The position numbers and the translations under genes are program-made. A stretch of DNA of 11,984 bases from Euperipatoides rowelli (lineage: Eukaryota; Onychophora; Udeonychophora; Euonychophora; Peripatopsidae), in the NCBI GenBank assembly GCA_003024985.2, contig PXIH01S0006501.1. One strand, 5' to 3'. Positions 1 to 7,640 of this stretch are shown here, in pieces; position 1 is the first letter of the stretch; each line of letters starts with the position of its first letter. Under the pieces are notes generated by a model, which made no database searches, was not told the origin of the DNA, and saw only the letters and a list, made by a program, of their open reading frames with translations.

Positions 1-103
1 ATTGAGCTTATTGGCATTTTCTTTGTTTTTTCATTATATGAATTAGTAAAGGGCCCCAAAAATAAATTTGTCTAGGGCCCCACAAAAGGTTAATCCAGCT
101 CTG
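1..103 (-). mobile_element. Terminus of a hAT-like DNA transposon (body to the left of the window)
   Basis: Read on the minus strand, the sequence begins at 103 with CAGAGCTGGATTAACC, then a GGGGCCCT block, a short AT-rich spacer and a second GGGGCCCT block. This layout, a CAG-start end followed by GGATTAACC and repeated GGGGCCC blocks, is one I associate with hAT superfamily ends in invertebrate genomes. The family call rests on memory of that consensus. Only one end is in the window, so transposase and the other inverted repeat cannot be seen. Gypsy protease coding sequence starts directly at 104, which fixes the outer boundary well. If this is hAT, the adjoining 8 bases (104-111, ggtaacct) are the expected copy of the target duplication. 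An open frame crosses the junction (68-319), but it is only a chance fusion. Confidence 0.6.
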
Positions 104-400
104 GGTAACCTTAACATACAGAAAACTAATATCAAACTTACCACCTTCCAGAATATAATCACATCAGTGGGAAAAGTAACTGTAAACATTTCTTCACAAA
201 ATAAATGGGCCACAAACCAGGAGCTATTTATTAAAAATAAATGTTCAACAATCAACACCTTTATTAGGCAGGATCTGGATAGAAGCATTACCGGTAGGCA
301 TTCTACAACACAATACTAATGAACTATCCTTGCCGCCCATGCAGTTAGGGCTAGAGCCCAACATAGACTTATTGCTAAATAAATATGAAAGTTATTTTCA
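104..400 (+). pseudogene. Gypsy aspartic protease C-terminal part and protease-RT linker (pseudogene)
   Basis: The frame 68-319 carries SVGKVTVNISSQ, followed by a segment ending IRQDLDR. These correspond to the second half of a gypsy protease, where a GKVTV strand precedes the conserved ILGRDW-like turn, seen here as IRQDLD. The catalytic DTG/DSG region would lie upstream and has been cut off by the hAT-like element. From 310 another frame continues with LPPMQLGLEPNIDLLLNKY, matching the linker that leads into reverse transcriptase. A stop follows near 405 and the frame changes again. The ATG at 68 lies in hAT sequence and is not a real start. The assignment depends on the clear RT that follows, because the protease fragment alone would be weak. 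Confidence 0.65.
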
Positions 401-1300
401 TCTGAGTTAGGGCTAATCAAAAACTTTAGAGCACATATCGAGTTAAAAGAAAGCATTGTCCCAAAATTTTGCAAATATACACATATCTTAGCGCTGCTCC
501 CAAAATAGAATCAGAGTTGCATAAGCTATATCAACAAAACATACTAGAACCCATACAGTACTCAGACTGGGCGGCACCAATAGTGCCAATTATGAAGACA
601 ACTCACTAAGAATATGCACGAATTACAAAGTTGGCCTAAACAATTATATTAAAAAGGATCAATAATCACTACCGGTTATAGATGACCTAATAACTAGGCT
701 AGCCCGTGGGATGATTTTTACAAAGCTGGACTGTCACAGGCCTACAAGCAGGTATTAATGTGTCAAACATCATCACAGTACTTGTATTTAACCATTATTA
801 TACACAATGGCCTCTTCAAGGTAACAAGGCTACCATTTGGAATTGCGTCCACACCATCCATAAAATCCTTGCAGGTATCCCCAACACTACATGCTACCTA
901 AACGATATATTGGTAGCAAAGCCCTGATAAGGATACCCACATTAAAGACTTGGTAAAACTTCTAGACAAACTGGAGAAATCGTGCATACACTTAAACAGG
1001 AACAAGTGTAAACTCCGTAAACGAGAGGTTGAATACCTAGGTCATGTGATCAGCTCCACAGGTGTACAACCCACCCAACAAAAAAATAAAAGAAATACTA
1101 GCAGCTCCAGCACCACAAAATTTTATTCAATTGAGATCACTGTTAGGACTTAGAAGTTATTATCAAAAATTTCTGCCTAATCTTGCAACAACACTGGCAC
1201 CATTAAACCAACTACTCTGCAAAAAATGCCAAATGCAATTGGGACCAAAAGGCATAAAATGCTTTTACGAAAATAAAAAAGGCAATTATGTCACACTTCA
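400..1300 (+). pseudogene. Gypsy reverse transcriptase domain (pseudogene, YLND in place of YLDD)
   Basis: Successive frames carry the RT landmarks in order. KIESELHKLYQQNILEP and SDWAAPIVP (about 502-595) precede the fingers. LPVIDDLITRLARG and FTKLD (about 670-731) hold the first catalytic Asp (729-731). GLFKVTRLPFGIAS (about 810-851) follows, then YLNDILVA at 895-918. The last is the active-site box, normally YLDD, so its first Asp is Asn here (aac, 901-903). The thumb and connection follow from 950 to 1240, including CKLRKREVEYLGHVIS, then FIQLRSLLGLRSYYQKFLPN. Stops and frameshifts fall near 508, 645, 735 and 1090. The enzyme would copy element RNA into DNA, but this copy cannot be active. 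Confidence 0.85.
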
Positions 1301-1725
1301 TACTGACACATAACGACCCCAAATTACCAATTAAAGTAGCAGCAGTTGCTTTGCCAACTGGAGTAGGAGCCATATAGTCACACCAGAATACAGATGGTGA
1401 ATAATGACCTATTGCCTTTGCTTCACGCTCCCTAACAGCCATGGAAAGGAACTACTCTCATTTCGACATGGAAGTGCTGGTGATCATTTTTGCCATAGAA
1501 AAGTTTCATCAATGTATTTTTGGTCATAAGTTTACTATATTCACAGACCAAAAATCACTAACGCACATTCTGCATATAGATAAATAGTTCCTACCCCTCA
1601 CTACAGCCAGACACCAGAGGTGGGCAATAATATTATCAGCCTACAACTACAATATTAAGTTTCACCTATCTAAACAAAATAATAATGTTTATGCTTTATC
1701 CAGACTGCCATGCAAATACCAAGAA
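1280..1725 (+). pseudogene. Gypsy RNase H domain (pseudogene)
   Basis: RNase H degrades the RNA strand after reverse transcription. Its three acidic positions are all still visible. The Asp of YVTLHTDT is at 1305-1307. The Glu lies in a segment beginning MERNYSHFDMEVLVIIFAIE at 1441. The Asp of FTIFTDQKS is at about 1545. The domain ends with RWAIILSAYNYNIKFHLS and NVYALSRLP (about 1620-1710), the usual close of gypsy RNase H. A stop right after the first motif (taa, 1311-1313) and frame changes near 1313-1440 break it. From 1441 it reads almost cleanly apart from a TAG near 1587, so this is one of the better preserved parts of the relic. Confidence 0.82.
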
Positions 1726-1739
1726 TGCACAGCTGCCGA

Positions 1740-2640
1740 ACTGGATCAAACTACCTTCCTTATAGACCAAGTGGAAGAGAGTTAGTCTGGACCTATAAAG
1801 AAATAGCAGATGAAACCACTCAGGACAAACTGTTAACCTAGGTATCCGACTACGTAAAAAGCGATTGGCTCAACAGTCAATCTCGGCTAAGCTGGACCCA
1901 TTCTTTCGAAAAAGGGAAGAATTCAGGACACATGCCTACTATGGGGAAATCGTGTAATCATACCAACTAAGTTGCGACCTGACAGAATTACATAAACACC
2001 ATACTGGCATCATGAGGAAGAAAATGTTACCCTATTCCCTTTTTTGGTGGCCACTCTTTGACAAACAGATAGGACAGACAAAAATGCTGATCATGTGCAC
2101 TACAGGCCAAGGACCCACCCAAAACACTCCTGCAACCTTGGATTAGACCACAAGCACAGTGGGAGAGGATCCATGTAGATTTTGTTGGACCTATAGCAGG
2201 ACATACTTTTCTAGTATTAGTAGATGCTTTTCCAAATGGCCTGAATTTGTATCAATGTCTACTACTAATACAATCCAAACAGCTTTTTCACTAGATACAG
2301 ATACATGGAACAACTTGTGTTTGAAAATTTGACACAGTTCACATCAACCTATTGTCGAAATCGGGGCATAAAGCACACCATCACCGCCATACCACCCTTC
2401 CTCAAAAATGTAGGCAGAATGCTTTGTGCAAACCTTTAAGAACTTTTTAACTGAATGAGCAGACTAATCTCACCTTGAAAGTAAATGACCTACTCTTCAC
2501 CTACCACAAACCATTACCCAACGATTACCGGCTGAACTGTTCTAGATAGGCAAATTCTAAATTGCCTACACTGCTTCACCTCGCTACCCTAGAGGCCCCA
2601 ACATCCCCCCCTGAGCGTTGCCACACATCGTTTTGAGGGG
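1740..2640 (+). pseudogene. Gypsy integrase (pseudogene)
   Basis: The zinc-binding start shows LHKHHTGIMRKKMLP (about 1985-2033). In the following Cys pair the second Cys reads Gly (CTTG, 2097-2108). The frame from 2106 to 2231 is open and contains QWERIHVDFVGP, with the first catalytic Asp at 2178-2180, then LVLVDAF. After a frame change SKWPEFVS continues. The second acidic motif, usually DNGTQFTS, reads ENLTQFTS near 2321-2345, so Asp is replaced by Glu. The third is recognisable near 2394-2430 as HPSSKM, a TAG stop and AECFVQTF, with the catalytic Glu kept at 2417-2419. The C-terminal part is heavily mutated, and the frame dissolves before the purine-rich stretch at 2635-2641. Confidence 0.82.
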
Positions 2641-2644
2641 ATAT

Positions 2645-2866
2645 TGTTGTGTATTTTAAATAGACTATTAATTATTTATCTAATTAAATAATTAACAATT
2701 TGCCATACAACATGATAAACTTTCTAGTTTAGAATGTTATAGGAAAATGTATGGAAGTAGGCTAAATTTAGTACTGTTGGAAAACCTGTAGTTGACGTTT
2801 ACGTTTGATGTTGAATATTAAATGTTATTAGTTTAACCTGTTTCTTGTATTTGTAAAGACATAACA
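2645..2866 (+). repeat. Probable 3' LTR of the gypsy element
   Basis: Directly after the end of pol is a purine-rich stretch (gaggggata, 2635-2643) of the kind that primes plus-strand synthesis. The sequence then starts TGTTGTG at 2645 and closes CATAACA at 2866. The ends are near-perfect inverted copies (CACAACA expected, one mismatch) and carry the usual TG...CA. The resulting 222 bp is short but acceptable for this group. An AATATTAAA run near 2814 could be a decayed polyadenylation signal. No second LTR is in the window to align with it, so the boundaries are inferred from the ends and the position. Confidence 0.5.
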
Positions 2867-3763
2867 AGAAAAAAATATGTATTACAGAACATACTATCGT
2901 AGTGCCGTAGAGTAGGTAGCCTATCTGTAGAAACAATGGGGAAAACATAGTAGTTGCCATCACTGTTATTATAATCTTTAGCATTTACTACTTTTTTTGC
3001 AAACAATATCAAGTGTGAATTCTGTATTTGTATGCTGCTTATGTTCTTTCAACTTAGTGGGGTCAATATCAAATGACGCCGATTCACTACCATCGTCAGC
3101 TAAAGGCTCGATATCATATGGACTAATTGTTTAAATACTTGTACAAAATCACTACAAATTAATCTATTGTACTATTATGGTCCAATTTGTTTAAAAAAAA
3201 AATCAAAACAAACTTTACAACAAGCGGATGGGTATTCTACTTAGAGCATAAATACTGGAATTGGAATATACAGTAACCTAGTGTTTAGAGACATTTATTT
3301 CCTCATCAAAATAATCTCAGACCCAAAAGAAATTTTAAACCTTTTTTTTTTTGTAATCTCAGATGGGAGACAGTAATATTTTAATTTTATCTTTAAATAA
3401 CTTATTTTTTTATACATTTTTAATTTTTTTTAGTAATAAATTGTCTTTCAAAATAAATAAATAAAAAAAAATCATTTCATTTGACATTTAATATTAATAA
3501 TAATTCATATAGCCTACTGTACATAGTAAAATGTATAATTTACTAACCTTATACATGATTGTATCTAAAATCAATTAATAATATTAACAATATAAATTAG
3601 TAAGCTATTACTATGCTACAATATACATTTCTTTGTGTTTTCTTATGATAAACATAGATCTCATCCTATCCTATAATTAGGGTTGAGCTTAAATGATAAT
3701 TATTATAGAAACTCAACACTCTAGTGGTTAACATAGCAATATGAATATATAAAAAAACATTAC
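2867..3763. other. AT-rich intronic sequence without a recognised gene
   Basis: This stretch lies between the gypsy LTR and the COG5-like exon and is probably intron. It has many A and T runs (3190-3200, 3341-3352, 3405-3475) and short ATTA-rich segments. The only coding-like signal is the minus-strand frame at 2978-3122, listed separately. The next COG5 exon, expected downstream on the minus strand, was looked for here and not found. Confidence 0.5.
2978..3122 (-). other. Unassigned exon-like open frame
   Basis: On the minus strand, after an AG at 3124-3123, a frame of 47 codons is open to TAA at 2980-2978. It begins PYDIEPLADDGSESASFDID and ends IVCKKSSKC. The composition is protein-like (acidic start, then a Lys/His-rich middle), and the segment is distinctly richer in G+C than its surroundings. 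It has no starting ATG. A possible donor GT lies at 2991-2990. The acceptor side lacks a good pyrimidine tract. It does not match COG5. The opening PYDIEPLA recalls the PYxFEP starts of some invertebrate P2X7-domain proteins, but that is weak. It could be an exon of another gene, a transposon fragment or chance. Confidence 0.3.
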
Positions 3764-3845
3764 CATTTGCTGCACTGGAAAACTCTTCTGTCAGAATTTT
3801 AGTAACAGATTCCCAGAATGACTGCATGATGCTAATTTGACCATC
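3764..3845 (-). CDS. COG5: Internal exon of conserved oligomeric Golgi complex subunit 5 (partial gene)
   Basis: On the minus strand an 82-bp segment is bounded by a good 3' splice site (tttttag at 3852-3846) and a 5' splice site (G|GTAATG, GT at 3763-3762). A CTAAT branch-like sequence lies at 3866-3862, about 17 bases before the AG. The exon reads 27 codons plus one base without a stop, containing DGQISIMQSFWESVTKIL and then TEEFSSAAN. This follows the animal COG5 pattern DGQ..I...FW.SVT..L...F..A.N, just before the QAFEGEYPKLLRL region. COG5 is a subunit of the tethering complex that guides retrograde vesicles to the Golgi. Neighbouring exons are not in the window, so the gene continues to both sides, 5' to the right. 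The sequence is intact and looks functional. Confidence 0.82.
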
Positions 3846-3866
3846 CTAAAAAATTAAAGCAATTAG
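3846..3866 (-). promoter_or_regulatory. 3' splice site, pyrimidine tract and branch-like site of the COG5 exon
   Basis: On the minus strand, ctaat (3866-3862) is followed by a T-rich run and ends in ttttttag at 3846. All parts of a short metazoan acceptor fit within 21 bases. The foldback element starts only about nine bases upstream of the branch-like site, so it lies next to these signals but does not break them. Confidence 0.6.
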
Positions 3867-3874
3867 TTTAACTT

Positions 3875-4411
3875 ATAGTTTAATATGTTTTGTTTTATTG
3901 TATGTAATTTTTCCCCCATTAAAATTAGTTTAAAATTAAAAAATAAATTAATTTCCAAAATTATCTTGACCTCTGTTACCTATGGTTTTATAACATGCAT
4001 AGGTGGCGCTCCTCTGTTATGGGCTTAGGTACTATTTGGTCGCACTGAGTTTTGAAATACTTCTACTAATTGTTAATTAAAACCATTTACAGTATATAGA
4101 AATTATAGAGAAAGGATGTGTGATTTGATTTAAAAAAAAAAAAATTAGTTTCTACCTAGTCTGGATCGGCAGCTATTCTCGATTAAAAATATGCAATTTT
4201 CGAATTTAGACAGCGTCTGATGTCTACTTGAATGCAGCCAGAAGCTAATCAATAGGTCAAGTCTACACTAAATTCAGGTCGATTTAATGTGGTTGCTAGG
4301 AACCAAAAGTTAAAATGATGTCTATTAGATATATTTATATCATATGACCTTTTATCTATTGATTTACGTAATCTGTAATGACATTTCCATCCCACGTTAA
4401 GATCCCACCCC
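3875..4411 (+). repeat. Left arm of the foldback element
   Basis: Inverted partner of 4589-5110. The outer end (tatagtttaatatg) pairs with catattattaaactagcctata at the far right, with small indels. Its A-run at 4131-4144 corresponds to a shorter T-run at 4852-4859 in the other arm. Confidence 0.8.
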
Positions 4412-4588
4412 TAAACCTCTACTGTAGATCGTAGTACAGTACTAGGGTGGACTAAATACCAAATAATTCATATTTATAAACTTATCTAGTAGTTATGATT
4501 GTTATTGGCTTAAAATTTAATGTCTATATAACATTCCAAAGCATTTAAATTAACATTATTAATTTTTTTTCTTTTCTGTGATATTAAG

Positions 4589-5110
4589 TCAGGCGGGATC
4601 TGGACGTGTGATAAAAATGTCATTACAGATTACGTAAATTATAAATAGATAACAGGTCATGAATATATCCAATAGACATCCTTCTAATGTCTGATTGCTA
4701 GCAACCACATTAGATCGACCTGGATTTAGTATAGACTTGGTTTATTGGTTAGTTTCTGGTTGCATTCAAATAGACTTCAGCCGTGTCTAAATTCATAAAT
4801 TGCAAATTTTCAATCAGGAATAGCTGTGATCCAGGTTAGGAAGAAACTAGATTTTTTTTAATCAAATCATACATATTTTCTCTATAATTCTATACAAATG
4901 GTTCTAATTAACAATTAGTAGAAGTATTTCAAAACTCAGCACAACCAAATAGTACCCAAGCCCATAACAGAAGAGCGCCACCTACGCATGTTATAATACC
5001 ATAGGCGACGGAGGTATTTTGGAAATTAATTTATTATTAAATTTTAAACTAATTTTAATGGGAAAAAGTTATATACAATAAATGAAAACATATTATTAAA
5101 CTAGCCTATA
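4589..5110 (-). repeat. Right arm of the foldback element
   Basis: Inverted partner of 3875-4411. The inner end begins tcaggcgggatctggacgtg, matching cccacgttaagatcccaccc in the left arm with several changes. The outer end is near 5110, after which the matching stops. Confidence 0.8.
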
Positions 5111-5307
5111 TAAAAACAAAAAAAGTAGNTTTTAATTCCATTTATTTTTAAAGATATGAGTTTTTTTGAAAATACATTATACTGTAAAAATCAGTAATTC
5201 GAATCTGACTGTATGCTATCATACAGTATAATTTAATAAAGACATTTTTTTTTTGTTTGCTTTCAGATTCAATTTATTATAAAAAGACATAACAATGTTT
5301 AAAACTT
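5111..5307. other. AT-rich spacer with a small palindrome
   Basis: No coding signal is seen. It contains the assembly ambiguity at 5129. A nested palindrome lies at 5176-5232: ATTATACTGTA (5176-5186) is the exact complement of 5222-5232. Inside it, ACTGTATG (5208-5215) pairs with CATACAGT (5220-5227) over a four-base loop. Confidence 0.5.
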
Positions 5308-5605
5308 TTGCATATTTATAAGTGTTATAAATACAGGCTTATTCAGATAAAGTTTGATTCAGTATATAATAAATGGGTGTTTTTCAGCAAACACCCATTA
5401 TTGGCCCATTGCGATTTATCTAATAGAAAAATATTTTTGACATTGGATAAGAATAAGACGCAAAGAGAGAAAGATAAATTACTTAATGAAGAGTTAAAAT
5501 TTAGACATACGGTAATCAGAAAGAAAACGTCATAATTAAAAATGGAATTATAGTGCTTCAAGATAGTGCGAAGATGCAGGGCGGTAATATTATACCTTTT
5601 TAGAA
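5308..5605 (+). pseudogene. C-terminal part of LINE ORF1-like protein (pseudogene)
   Basis: The frame 5308-5535 contains HPLLAHCDLSNRKIFLTLDK and then KTQREKDKLLNEELKFR, a charged segment like those that close ORF1 proteins in several animal LINEs. After a frame change near 5530, VIIKNGIIVLQDSAKMQGGN continues to a TAG near 5602. The same ending, with an IIxNGxIV strand, is familiar from such ORF1s, where it follows an RNA-binding region. The N-terminal part is absent and the ATG at 5308 lies in unrelated sequence. Its place just before the endonuclease supports the reading. Confidence 0.6.
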
Positions 5606-5639
5606 AATGATAGTGTTTTGGGTGAAGAATAGCAATTAA

Positions 5640-6335
5640 AATGTACTGATAATTTTTTTTATACTAATGCACTATCGTTAAGTAATAAAATGAAATTAGT
5701 TTAATTGTTAATATTAAAAAAAACCTATAATTTTTTTGCAATAACCGAATCCTGGTTCAAAAGTATTGAGCAATTTGAATTAATAAACTTGAAGGGTTAC
5801 TCAGTAGATGGCACTATAAGAAAACGGTCTAGTGGGGGTGGAGGCCTAGTGGTAATTTATAGAGATAATTTGGAATTTGAACAGGTGATTTTGGAATGTG
5901 GAAATATAGAAATTATGTGGTTTAAATTAAGAGTTAATTCATTAAAATGGTTTGTTTGTCTGTTTTACAGACCACCTGATTATGATACGATATCCAAATT
6001 GGAATTTATGACATGTCTTTATAATGGGTATGAATATTTTAATAAATGTAATTTGAATTATTTTCTATTTATGGAAGATTTAAATTTGCCCTATATTGAT
6101 TGGAAATTTTTAAATAATTTAGGTGATAGTTTTGGTTGTAGTCTTATTGAATTTATTCAATCAAATATATTATTTCAAATTTTTGAATGCCACATTCATT
6201 TTAGGGGAAATTCTTCCTCATTTGTTCGACATATTGATTGTTAATGATCCTGACTTAATTTGTAATATTGAGGATATGCCTCTGATTTTTAAGAGTGATC
6301 ATGCAGTAATTAGATCATGCAGTAATTAGACCGAA
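5640..6335 (+). pseudogene. LINE AP-type endonuclease domain (pseudogene)
   Basis: The N-terminal strand FFYTNALSLSNKM (about 5650-5690) precedes a stop near 5701. The long frame 5705-6244 then carries AITESW (5738-5755), SGGGGLVVIYR, WFVCLFYRPPD and MEDLNLPYIDW. In the last motif, normally GDFN, Asp and Asn are kept but Gly is Glu. A frame shift near 6215 leads to a second frame with LDILIVNDPDLICNI and KSDHAVI, the SDH motif that closes AP endonucleases. The enzyme nicks target DNA to prime reverse transcription. A 16-base tandem duplication immediately at the SDH box causes a further shift. The single break within 540 bases suggests this part decayed more slowly or later than the gypsy pol. 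Confidence 0.85.
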
Positions 6336-6940
6336 GGAAGCAGGTACTAATTTATATGAATTTTATGATTTTATTAATACTGACTTTAATGGCTTCCACT
6401 CCTCTCTGGTGAAATTAAAGGACTTAATTGTTGATAACATCTGTGATGTCAGTTGGATGAGTGATAAAGTGGGTATGATTATTGAAGAGATGATCGAAAC
6501 TCATACACCTAGACGAAGGTGTAGTAATACTAAAAAAAAGGAAAAAAACTTCCGGAGTGGCTATATGTTGAACTTATTGAGTTAAAACTTGAAAAAATTG
6601 ATTGTTTAAGATGTTTAGGAAAAATAAAAACCTTTTAGCTTCCGGGGCCTATAAAAGTAAACATAATGATGTTGTAAAATTAACTAGAAGGAATAAAATA
6701 TTGTTTTGTTTAACCCGCAGAAACAAAATTAAAGTTAATCCAACTAGTATATATAAGATTATAGAGATTCAAAGAACAATCGAAGTAATAAGATTAATTA
6801 TATTATCATTAATGATGTAATGATAAAGGACCTTTTGGAGATTGCAAATGCGTTTAGGAAATTACAGTATATAGTAATAGTTATTTTATTGATAGTGATG
6901 TAATTAGATTACAGTTTAGTGATTGTATTGATGGATGGTC
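6336..6940 (+). pseudogene. LINE endonuclease-RT linker (pseudogene)
   Basis: Several short frames continue the element. YEFYDFINTDFNGFHSSL and WMSDKVGMIIEEMIETHTP (about 6350-6512) are typical of the helical linker after the endonuclease. The 6602-6820 frame with MFKMFRKNKN, AYKSKHNDVVKLTRRNKIL resembles the basic segment that precedes the RT. Frames break near 6550, 6700 and 6830. No catalytic residues are expected here, so the assignment rests on position and style. Confidence 0.65.
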
Positions 6941-7640
6941 TAAAAAATTCATTTATAACTAGTACAGATGGACTACCAAATATTTTGATTAAAAGATTTA
7001 TTATTGAATTTTCTGTGATTATTTTAAGAATGTTTAATAATTTATTTCAGGTGGGTATTATTCCGTAAACATGGAAGCAAACAATAATTAAGCCAATCTT
7101 TAAGAAGGGTAATCGATCAGACCCGCAGAATTATAGACCAATTTGTTTAACAAATAATATAGCTAAAATTATGGAAATGATTATTTTGCAATTATTGAAA
7201 CCATTAGTTGAACCTAACCTTAGTGAATTTCAACATGGTTTTCGAACAGGTCATTCGTCAGAAACATGTTTGTTAAATGCTTATAATGCATGGACAGAAT
7301 TAAGAGACAAGGGCCATAGAGTGGCAATAATTTTTTTCGATCTGTTTAATGCTTTCGATCTGTATGTATTGATCGACTGACAAAAAAAAAGATAAATATG
7401 GGTATCCCTTTAATATTATGCCATTGTATATTTGAATTTTTATCGGATGGCCCTTTTGTTACTGAGATTGACCATATTTGTTCAGGAATAGGTTGGAGAA
7501 ATCGTGGCCTACAGCAGGGTGCCGTCCTCTCGGCTGTTTTGTTCAATCTGTATATAGCGGATTTACATAAATTACCTTTTGCAAATATTGTCAGTTACGT
7601 CGATGATATCAAGTTATTTACGATTTTTACAGTACCGTAA
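6941..7640 (+). pseudogene. LINE reverse transcriptase domain (pseudogene, YVDD)
   Basis: The RT blocks are in order. TDGLPNILIKRF and VGIIP, a stop near 7066, then TWKQTIIKPIFKKGN and NYRPICLTNNIAKIME form the fingers. FQHGFRTGHSSETCLLNAYN leads to FFDLFNAFD, with catalytic Asp at 7339-7341. A frame shift near 7360 follows, and the frame 7398-7640 carries GLQQGAVLSAVLFNLYIADL and SYVDDIKLF, with the catalytic box YVDD at 7596-7607. Only minor changes touch the active site (usual form YADD), and all three Asp codons are present. The frameshift, the stops and the missing 5' end still make it non-functional. Confidence 0.9.

Larger units (their letters stand above)
104..2866 (+). mobile_element. 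Decayed Ty3/gypsy-type LTR retrotransposon (protease to 3' LTR)
   Basis: Pol-like fragments follow in the order protease, reverse transcriptase, RNase H, integrase. That order, with integrase last, defines the Ty3/gypsy group and excludes Ty1/copia. The motifs are closest to the gypsy elements often annotated as K02A2.6-like in animal genomes. The reading frame changes many times and has many stops, so this is an old, dead copy. The gag gene, 5' LTR and primer binding site are absent, because the copy is interrupted at 103 by the hAT-like end and the rest would lie to the left. A probable 3' LTR closes the element at 2866. It is on the strand opposite to the COG5-like exon and is best read as an intronic insertion. 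Confidence 0.85.
3875..5110. mobile_element. Foldback element with long inverted arms (about 520-540 bp each)
   Basis: The segments 3875-4411 and 4589-5110 are inverted copies of each other around an axis near 4492-4500. The clearest block is a perfect 34-base match, 4046-4079 against 4905-4938. Other strong blocks include the stretch around tataacatgc with ggtggcgct (about 3990-4015 against 4975-5000), the taatgtggttgctag block (about 4288 against 4700) and tacgtaatctgtaatgacat (about 4366-4385 against 4619-4638). Between blocks there are substitutions and small indels, so the arms have diverged. The middle, 4412-4588, is unpaired and AT-rich. No transposase frame is present. A non-autonomous foldback or long-TIR MITE is the simplest reading; two head-to-head copies of one repeat is the alternative. 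Confidence 0.8.

Noticed and set aside
1-40. Resemblance of gagcttattggcatttt to the 8463-8695 minisatellite core
   Set aside because: Only about ten bases match and it lies in the hAT-like element; chance is likely in AT-rich DNA.
68-319. Open frame of 83 codons with ATG on the plus strand
   Set aside because: Its first 12 codons are hAT-like end sequence and the rest is gypsy protease; the ATG is accidental.
1212-1442. Minus-strand 76-codon frame
   Set aside because: It is antisense to the clear gypsy RNase H region.
2799-2984. Minus-strand 61-codon frame with hydrophobic composition
   Set aside because: It overlaps the probable LTR end and AT-rich intron, and its hydrophobicity follows from T-rich codons. 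No motif or splice context supports it.
2978-3122. Assignment of this frame to COG5
   Set aside because: The residues do not fit the COG5 segments expected before or after the 82-bp exon.
3705-3720. Short inverted pair gttgag...ctcaac (about 3683-3719) as an RNA stem
   Set aside because: The stem is short and interrupted, with no further support.
5343-5561. Minus-strand 72-codon frame
   Set aside because: It is antisense to the LINE ORF1 tail and has no recognisable motif.
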